In this document: positions 58,261 to 64,000 of the stretch, in pieces
Numbering within the stretch: position 1 is the stretch's first letter
How the letters are laid out: each line of letters begins with the position of its first letter
DNA from: Cryptomeria japonica
Taxonomy: Eukaryota > Streptophyta > Pinopsida > Cupressales > Cupressaceae
Direction: 5' to 3'
Assembly (NCBI RefSeq): GCF_030272615.1
Contig: NC_081413.1
Span: 142,687,976-142,751,975 of the forward strand
DNA length: 64,000 bases
The notes under the pieces: generated by a model
Database searches by the model: none
What the model saw: the letters and a program-made list of their open reading frames with translations, nothing else
Told to the model about the DNA's origin: nothing
Position numbers and translations under genes: made by a program

Positions 58261-59199
58261 TGTATTGTAAGATATGGATCGAACCCTGGAATGTCTATAA
58301 ATGACCAAGTAAAATTGACTTGCCATCTTTTGAAGGATTCATAATATTTTTTCCTAGTTGGTTCTGATAAAAAGATTGCTACTGGATGTAGATCAATTGT
58401 GTCAATGATAACTGCCTTTGCTAGTGCTATTATGATAGATAACTTCTCTTGATAACATTCAGGTAAGGTGTCAAATATCCGATCTTCGGGTGCCTCGAGG
58501 AGGTTTTCATCATTAGATGTGTCCTTTATTTTTACTTTTTCCTAATCTAATGTTGCCAATTAATGGTTTTCAACATTAGACCTGATGTTGTTTTCTTGAT
58601 TTTCAATTTTGCAACTAGGAGATTTGATATCCATTTGACCTGAAGATACGTTAGCGGAATCCCTGGTGAAAGTTGTTGCGGGTTTGATTTCATCAAGATA
58701 TAAGGATATGGCATGGTCATTAGGTAAGGTATCAGTGTCAGTATGTCCTTCATTTTCCCAGTCCATAGGTTCAGAATAGCTTAAGGATAAAGGATCTTTA
58801 GGTTGAATAGTTTCAAAGATATTAGGGCTCAAGATAGAGATGTCAAAGCTTTCAGTATGTATTTCCATGTCTAGAATGATACTCTCATCAGAATGTGATT
58901 CTAATTCAAGTAGGATAGTTCCTAATGTTTGTTCTGCATATGTGTGAACTAAATCAACTACTATATCTGCTTCTTCATCCCTCTCAATTTCAAGATTCTC
59001 TTGTTTGTTTTTCCATGATAGCAAATATTCTCTGATCCCTTGATCTTCAGCTGCATTTGTTTTTCCATGTTTGACAGAATTGATGCAAATGATTATTCCT
59101 TGCTTGAAGATGCTGCCTCTCTGTTATGTGAAATAATGATCTCTTGAGCTGATCTCAGATTATTACAACACTACAATGGATTTGAGGCTGCTAAGATTG
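58261..59199 (-). pseudogene. Linker of gypsy C between protease and RNase H, no RT
   Basis: An open stretch (59024-58560) encodes an acidic, Ser-rich, probably disordered segment with EEADIVVDLVHTYAEQ and PLSLSYSEPMDWENEG. After it come NENLLEAPEDRIFDTLP and KKYYESFKRWQVNFTWSFI, then the RNase H. None of the RT blocks (PFGL, YxDD, LGxxVS) is present, and the space is too short for RT plus the first RNase H. Confidence 0.65.
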
Positions 59200-60265
59200 T
59201 GATTTCTTGCCCTTCATAGGGAAATTTTAAGCACTAATTACATGTTGATGGAATAGCCCGTATGTCATGTATCCATGATCTCCCGAAGAGTATATTGTAT
59301 GGTAGGTCCACATCTAGAACTTGGCATGTTATGTCCTTCTACAAAGGTCCCACTATGATGGGTAATATCACCATTCCTTTAGATGAATGATCTTCTTTAT
59401 TATGTGCTTTGATTTTTATCTTTTTCAGGGGATCAACTGCATCTTCTGAATAGTCTAGAGCACATACAAGATTCATAGAGAAAATGTTCAAGCTAGCTCC
59501 CCCATCTATTAGGACACGTTTAACAAGCATTCTATGAATGAGGACTTCAATTTTCAAGAGAGCGTTATGGGGATGCTACAACGAATTAATGCCTGGATAT
59601 GAAGGAGATGAGCTTTGAATAGGATCCTCTAAAATAGGTTTGATGGCAATCCTACATATCGCTTGGGAAAATTTAGCTTTGGACGCATTATTTGGAAAGG
59701 ATTCTATGGAAGGTTCTTGCAAGCTTTTAAGAGGTGTAGGAATAGATGTCTTTGGAGAGTCAATTTTCTTATGGATGGATGGATCATTGTTAGACCTAAG
59801 TGCATGATTTTGATCTTCTTTAGCCAAATCCTTTAGGGATCTCTTTAAGAGGTGCATAAAAGAGCCACCTTTCTTTTGAGATATATTTAAATCCTTGTGA
59901 GGTTTTAACACAGTTGGATTTTAATTTTGAACTTGTTTGATTTCTCTGATATGTTGACTTGTCATGTTTTCTTCTTGTGTTTTGCTTTGGTATGTCATGT
60001 TGATATGATTTTCAGCTATTGCAAATGTTTTCATTTCCATTTCAGGGGTTTGATTGTCTAAAAGTTGCTTTGGTAAGTGATCAACGATCAATTTCAAGGC
60101 AAAAGAGTGATATGACACTAAAAGAGAATTCAAGTGTTTAAAAGTTTGCAAGTTTTTCGATCTTTGGTTTAGGAGTGCAATGATGGTGATTTGATAAGAA
60201 CCGAGTCTAGTAGGAATGATATATCCTATGACGTGGGACCAGATTATCCTGACCAAATGTTTCAT
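59200..60265 (-). pseudogene. Gypsy C Gag remnant and protease
   Basis: Gag remnants lie at 60265-59576, including YQITIIALLNQRSKNLQTF, SLLVSYHSFALKLIVDHLP and a Ser/Pro/Lys-rich part. Protease at about 59560-59200 has HRMLVKRVLIDGGASLNIFS (DGGAS active site), VILPIIVGPL and, after stops, YNILFGRSWIHDIRAIPS. The Gag region is shorter than usual, and I see no clear zinc knuckle. Confidence 0.65.
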
Positions 60266-60497
60266 TTTTGTGATAAAGGATGATTGATCTTGATGAGAAA
60301 CTATGTTTGAGTGATTAGTTTATCAAAGAGGATGATAATGCACTTTGAGATGTTTAGATCTTGAACTTGTTGGGGGTGAGCACGTGAAAATATTGAGGCG
60401 TATATCTTCTAGAGTCTGATTTTGATGGATGATACTTGACCAAGCAAACCAAGCAGACAATCTAAGCACATATTATTAGATAATAGGTGTTTATGTT

Positions 60498-61931
60498 TGT
60501 ATGCGAGAAAAGCGGGCCGATAGAACTCAATATGTGAAAAATTGGGCTCTATGGAGCCTTGCTCACACACCCACAGGACTTCTTGGTGCAAGCTACGAAG
60601 TCATGAAGCATGGCTCATCTTCCCAAGGATGGTTCCATGGTTCTCTATCCTACACGGTCCCTCAAACCAATGTTTTTGCTTTTAGATCACTGAGCAAAAT
60701 GGTTTAGGGATGGCAAATGCAAGAACGAGGGATGCTTTTGTTGATTTTAATATGAGATGCATCCTAAGCTATGCATGATGCTACAAATGTGATAAAGTAG
60801 CTATAAGATGAAAAGGTTAGTAAACAAAACTATCCTAGCATGCTATATTAGTTCATGATTTAAGCTATATGATAAGGAACATACTCTAAATTAGCATATT
60901 TAGATTAATTCCTGATTTAAAAGAGAAGCTAAATGATGAGCATATAAAATATGAAAGCTTGAATGGATTTGAGTATAAGTGTGATGCTAAAGACTTGGAT
61001 ATCTAAAATGGAGGAATGAGAGATCTATTTATAGTAAAAATAGGGCAATGGATGGCCAGGATTGAAAGAGGCAATCAAGGGCCAAGTTTGAAAGTTGGGA
61101 ATCCATGTTTGCAATTGGCACCAATGAAATGGTGACAATTGTCAACATAAGGTTGGTTGAGAGAAGGTGTAAGAAGCATTAAACGCTTGAGAAGACCTCA
61201 TGGTTACCCTAGGGGTTAACGGTTAAGCTTAGGTTAGGGTTATCCAATGGATAAAGCTTTTACTCAAAGGATAAACTCTTGTGCAAAGGTTTAAGGATAA
61301 CCATGGTCAAAGCAATAAATGCTTGATGAGACCCTTGGGTTAGATGGAGGTTGAGTTTATGCAAATTATTTAACCCTGTAAGAGGGTTGAGTTAACCATT
61401 AATGGTTATGAAGACTTTGGGGATAACTTTGTAAGAGTCCTTCCAAATTTGGGGGCATTCAACAAGTTAGCTTGTTAAATGGATAAAGGCTTTAATGCAT
61501 TTTGAAGACTTTGCTCCAATTTTGAGAAGTGACCTCCTCAAATTTAGGGAAAAGGGATAATGGATGGGTTTGGGTTAATTAATTAGGTTTAGAAGAATCT
61601 AGAAGAGGTTAGAAAGAGGGTTAGGATGCAAGTGGGTGAGGGAAAATAGGTTTTAATTGAATTTAATTCAATTTGGTTGTAATTAAATAAATTAGATTTA
61701 TTTAATTTAGGATAACTATTTTAATTAAATTTGAATTTAATTAAAAAGTGGATAGGGGCTTTAATTGAATAAAATTAATTTATCCTATTAAATGGTATAT
61801 TGAATTTAATTGAGTAATTTACCTAATTAAATAGAGGAAATGCGGATAATTTAATTAAATTGGATTTAATTAAATAGAGAAATGAACATAAAATATTCAT
61901 TTAGGAATATGGTCATTTTTATATGTCTACA
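60498..61931 (-). mobile_element. Solo gypsy LTR B (1434 bp)
   Basis: TSD ATGTT at 60493-60497 and 61932-61936. The minus strand begins TGTAGACATATAAAAATGACC at 61931 and ends TCGCATACA at 60498. A TATA box CTATAAATAG lies at 61025-61034. Its architecture is like the LTRs of gypsy C and of 14117, but the sequence differs from both, so it is another family. It sits in the leader of gypsy C. Confidence 0.88.
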
Positions 61932-61936
61932 ATGTT

Positions 61937-63085
61937 TATTGCAAATTGATTAGGCAAAAATGATAAATTTGAAACAAGCATGTAAGATACAACTTTGGAC
62001 TGATAGATGCAGAGTTGCGTATGATAGGTTATGCAACATAGGATGACAAAAGATACATGATAGAATGACATATCAGTGACTTCATTTGTAAAGCATTGTT
62101 TTATACGACATATAACCTTGACTCATACGATAGAAGATCAAGTAGTACGACATAATATCTAACTGGTGTAAAAATTGTTTGTTTGAGTTTTGATCACTGA
62201 ATCTTGATGTTTTACTTTGGTTTTCTAGTTTTAATTGTCTGATTTTTCAATTTAGGGATGAATACATAGCAAACACATGATGTGATACATGACTCTAAAT
62301 CAAGCTAAACCCTAAGGAAGTTGGCTGAGAATGAAAACCTTTGCTTACTGACTTAGGTACACACCCAATAGCTAATCAAAATATGGCCGCTAAGTCTCAT
62401 GCAATGGATTCTCAATGTTGTATTATCTGACTCAAATGCTAATGGGGGAACGATATGGAAAGTGTCTTGGGAGAGTTAATATCTCTCTTGCACAAATATT
62501 ATCACCCTTTCAGAGGTGAATTGGGTAGCTTCTATTTTAACCGGTACTAGTAAGGGATCCGTTCAGCACGTCGGGGTATAAACTCAATTAAGATGTCTCC
62601 CGGCCTTGAAAACTTGATATACCTGAAGGTGCAGAGGAGAGCTATTCTCGAGCACTATCATTGCTTTGATTTTCATCAAAAACACATTTATTTTATAGTG
62701 GGTTGGATTACTTGGCGTTAGTCATTCCCACTTAGGTCATTTCCCTCTCACCAGCCTTAAGGGCTAAGAGTTAATAACTCCTTGAGAGGGAAAGCCTACT
62801 AAAGGGATGCACTAATGAAAGTAAAAGATGAGTCTAGCTATCTGATCACCTAAGAAAGGTGAGAGCATACTCGCCTATCATCAAAGACACACAAGACATG
62901 ATAGTTCATTTCTTTAAGCCCAAATTGAAATGTGCCTAAAAATCTTAAAGAATACACAAAGTTTTTGTTGAATCCTTAGGCAACCTGAAAAATAGATCCA
63001 TTAGTAGTCATGATTGTGTTTTGATTTTGTCTTTGACAAGTGTATCTTTGACAAGCGTCCTGCAGAAAAGAGTGAGGCTGCAAAC
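61937..63085 (-). other. Probable leader of gypsy C
   Basis: About 1.15 kb without ORFs. By the ATGTT duplication it continues 60492 and so belongs to gypsy C. The 5' LTR remnant starts at 63086, so part of the LTR and the primer site have been lost or rearranged here. Confidence 0.45.
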
Positions 63086-63551
63086 ATCTATCATCTCTAT
63101 GGTGACAAGTGTTAAGAGGCTTCTAGAAGAGGTTAGATGAAAGGGAACACTTAGTGACAAGTGTCACAAGGTTCTAGAAGATGTTGGATGAAAGGGTACA
63201 TGGTGGTAGGTATAATGGTTTAGGTTTAGGAGTTGTAGAAGTTAGGAGAATTTGAATTTAAAAATTCAAAAAGGATAATTAATCTCAACAACTCATGATT
63301 TTGATTTGTTTTAATTAATTAATGGATTTAGAAGAAATGATTTGATGGGGGAAATTAATTAATTTGAATTAATTAATTAAAGGGGTGAAATGAAATGAAC
63401 CTATTTAATAAATCCTTAGATTTAATAATAAGTAGATGAAAGAGGAAATTTAATCAAATTGCCTAGTGAATTCAATTAAATTGGGGAGGAGGATTGATTA
63501 AATAATTTCTTATTTAATTAATTATCTTCAGACCATTTTTAGGTGTATACA
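63086..63551 (-). repeat. 5' LTR of gypsy C, truncated
   Basis: From TGTATACACCTAAAAATGG at 63551 it matches the U3 of 53758-54800 closely, including TGGTGACAAGTGTCAAGAGG and the AATTAATTAATT region. The match stops abruptly at about 63086, so TATA, R and U5 are absent. Confidence 0.8.
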
Positions 63552-63628
63552 CATTCAAAACTAACTTTACCGGTAGACCACTGATTCACCCCCCCCCCCT
63601 CTAAGTGTTCTTGGATTCCAACAGGATG

Positions 63629-64000
63629 AAGGACAACAATATTAGTTTTCTCTATGTTTTGTAAACGTTCCCTCGAAAATAGGATCTCGGATCCGTATTC
63701 TTAGTATATTGGTTGGGTAGATATGGAATGAGAATTCTATAAACATATTGTAATCAATCAAGAAAATGGGGGGATTAGAAAGGCTTGTTTTAGCTTGAGG
63801 AAATATGATAGACTAGTTTCATTTCCAACAATGTAGTTTTCATAATTTCTTATAGTAAATTTGAATTCAAGCAAGTTTTTCATTTCTAGAAAGTGTCAAT
63901 TAGTTTAGCCTCTTTCCTTTCATGTAAGTGTGAGATATATTAGAAATTTCCATTCATGCAAGAGTCGTTTTTATTAGCTTTCATTTCTTGCAAGTTAGAA
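63629..64000. other. Right-hand flank, no feature recognised
   Basis: 372 bp after the GGATG duplication, AT-rich, with no gene. It continues the old sequence that received all insertions from the LINE onward. Confidence 0.5.

Larger units (their letters stand above)
53758..63551 (-). mobile_element. Gypsy C, Tat-like Ty3/gypsy element lacking RT
   Basis: TSD CATTC at 53753-53757 and 63552-63556. The 3' LTR is 53758-54800. The 5' LTR survives only as 63086-63551, which aligns with the outer part of the other. On the minus strand a gag remnant, protease, archaeal-type RNase H and integrase can be read, but no RT. The PPT-like AAAGAGGCGCAAAA adjoins the 3' LTR at 54801-54815. The region 61937-63085 is presumably leader. 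Solo LTR B lies inside at 60498-61931. The element is inactive. Confidence 0.85.
52852..63623 (+). mobile_element. Solo copia-type LTR, split by gypsy C
   Basis: Starts TGTTGGCAATTGAC at 52852 and ends GGATTCCAACA at 63623, with TSD GGATG at 52847-52851 and 63624-63628. The LTR itself consists of 52852-53757 and 63557-63623 (about 970 bp) with gypsy C between. It carries the family blocks: AAGCTCTAGGCGG, the paired hairpins at 53580-53607, TGTGGGTATCAGCCCCAC, GGTTTTTCCCTTT and a C-tract before the end. No interior remains, hence solo. Confidence 0.88.

Noticed and set aside
63698-63711. Third occurrence of TTCTTAGTATATTG, like the LINE duplication
   Set aside because: No LINE end is next to it. 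A 14-bp AT-rich match is expected by chance in a 64-kb window.
1-64000. Host protein genes, rRNA, tRNA genes, CRISPR arrays, prokaryotic defence systems
   Set aside because: None could be supported. All recognisable coding is from retrotransposons, and the tRNA-like matches are primer-binding sites.

Overview
The window reads as nuclear DNA of a large, repeat-rich seed-plant genome, probably a gymnosperm (inference). It is AT-rich and intergenic, with long LTR retrotransposons of the Ty1/copia and Ty3/gypsy (Tat) types, a plant-type LINE, and no recognisable host gene, rRNA, tRNA or CRISPR array. Almost every open reading frame belongs to a transposable element, and nearly all carry stops or frameshifts. 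No intact autonomous element is present.

The window is a set of nested insertions whose edges can be read from target-site duplications (TSDs). Left edge: a minus-strand copia 5' LTR (169-1578) whose body lies off the window. 2234-11640: a plus-strand gypsy integrase split by a non-autonomous copia-type element (2475-11079, TSD AATGG). That element holds a solo LTR (5370-6598, TSD TTTTC). 14117 onward: a TA-rich gypsy-type LTR split by a complete minus-strand LINE (15006-22983, 13-bp TSD). 23413-38699: Copia-1 (TSD TTATC), whose 3' LTR is split by Copia-2 (30352-37948, TSD GTGTA). A 498-bp tandem duplication lies over that junction. 38733-52526: a 13.8-kb minus-strand Tat-like gypsy, D. 52852-63623: a solo copia LTR (TSD GGATG) split by minus-strand gypsy C (53758-63551, TSD CATTC). 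Gypsy C itself contains solo gypsy LTR B (60498-61931, TSD ATGTT).

The most interesting content is the extra coding capacity. The non-autonomous copia-type element has four zinc knuckles and a long second ORF but no pol. The LINE has a third ORF after RNase H, whose candidate start overlaps the ORF2 stop by 14 nt. Gypsy D carries two additional divergent ORFs between integrase and the 3' LTR, one antisense and one sense with a long coiled coil, separated by a spacer with a G-box. Gypsy D also has a second RNase H upstream of its RT, and gypsy C has lost RT altogether. The copia-type LTRs share a paired-hairpin block with a compensated stem change and a C-tract near the LTR end.

Boundaries supported by TSDs are firm. 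Domain calls rest on motifs read by eye. Family and lineage names are inference.
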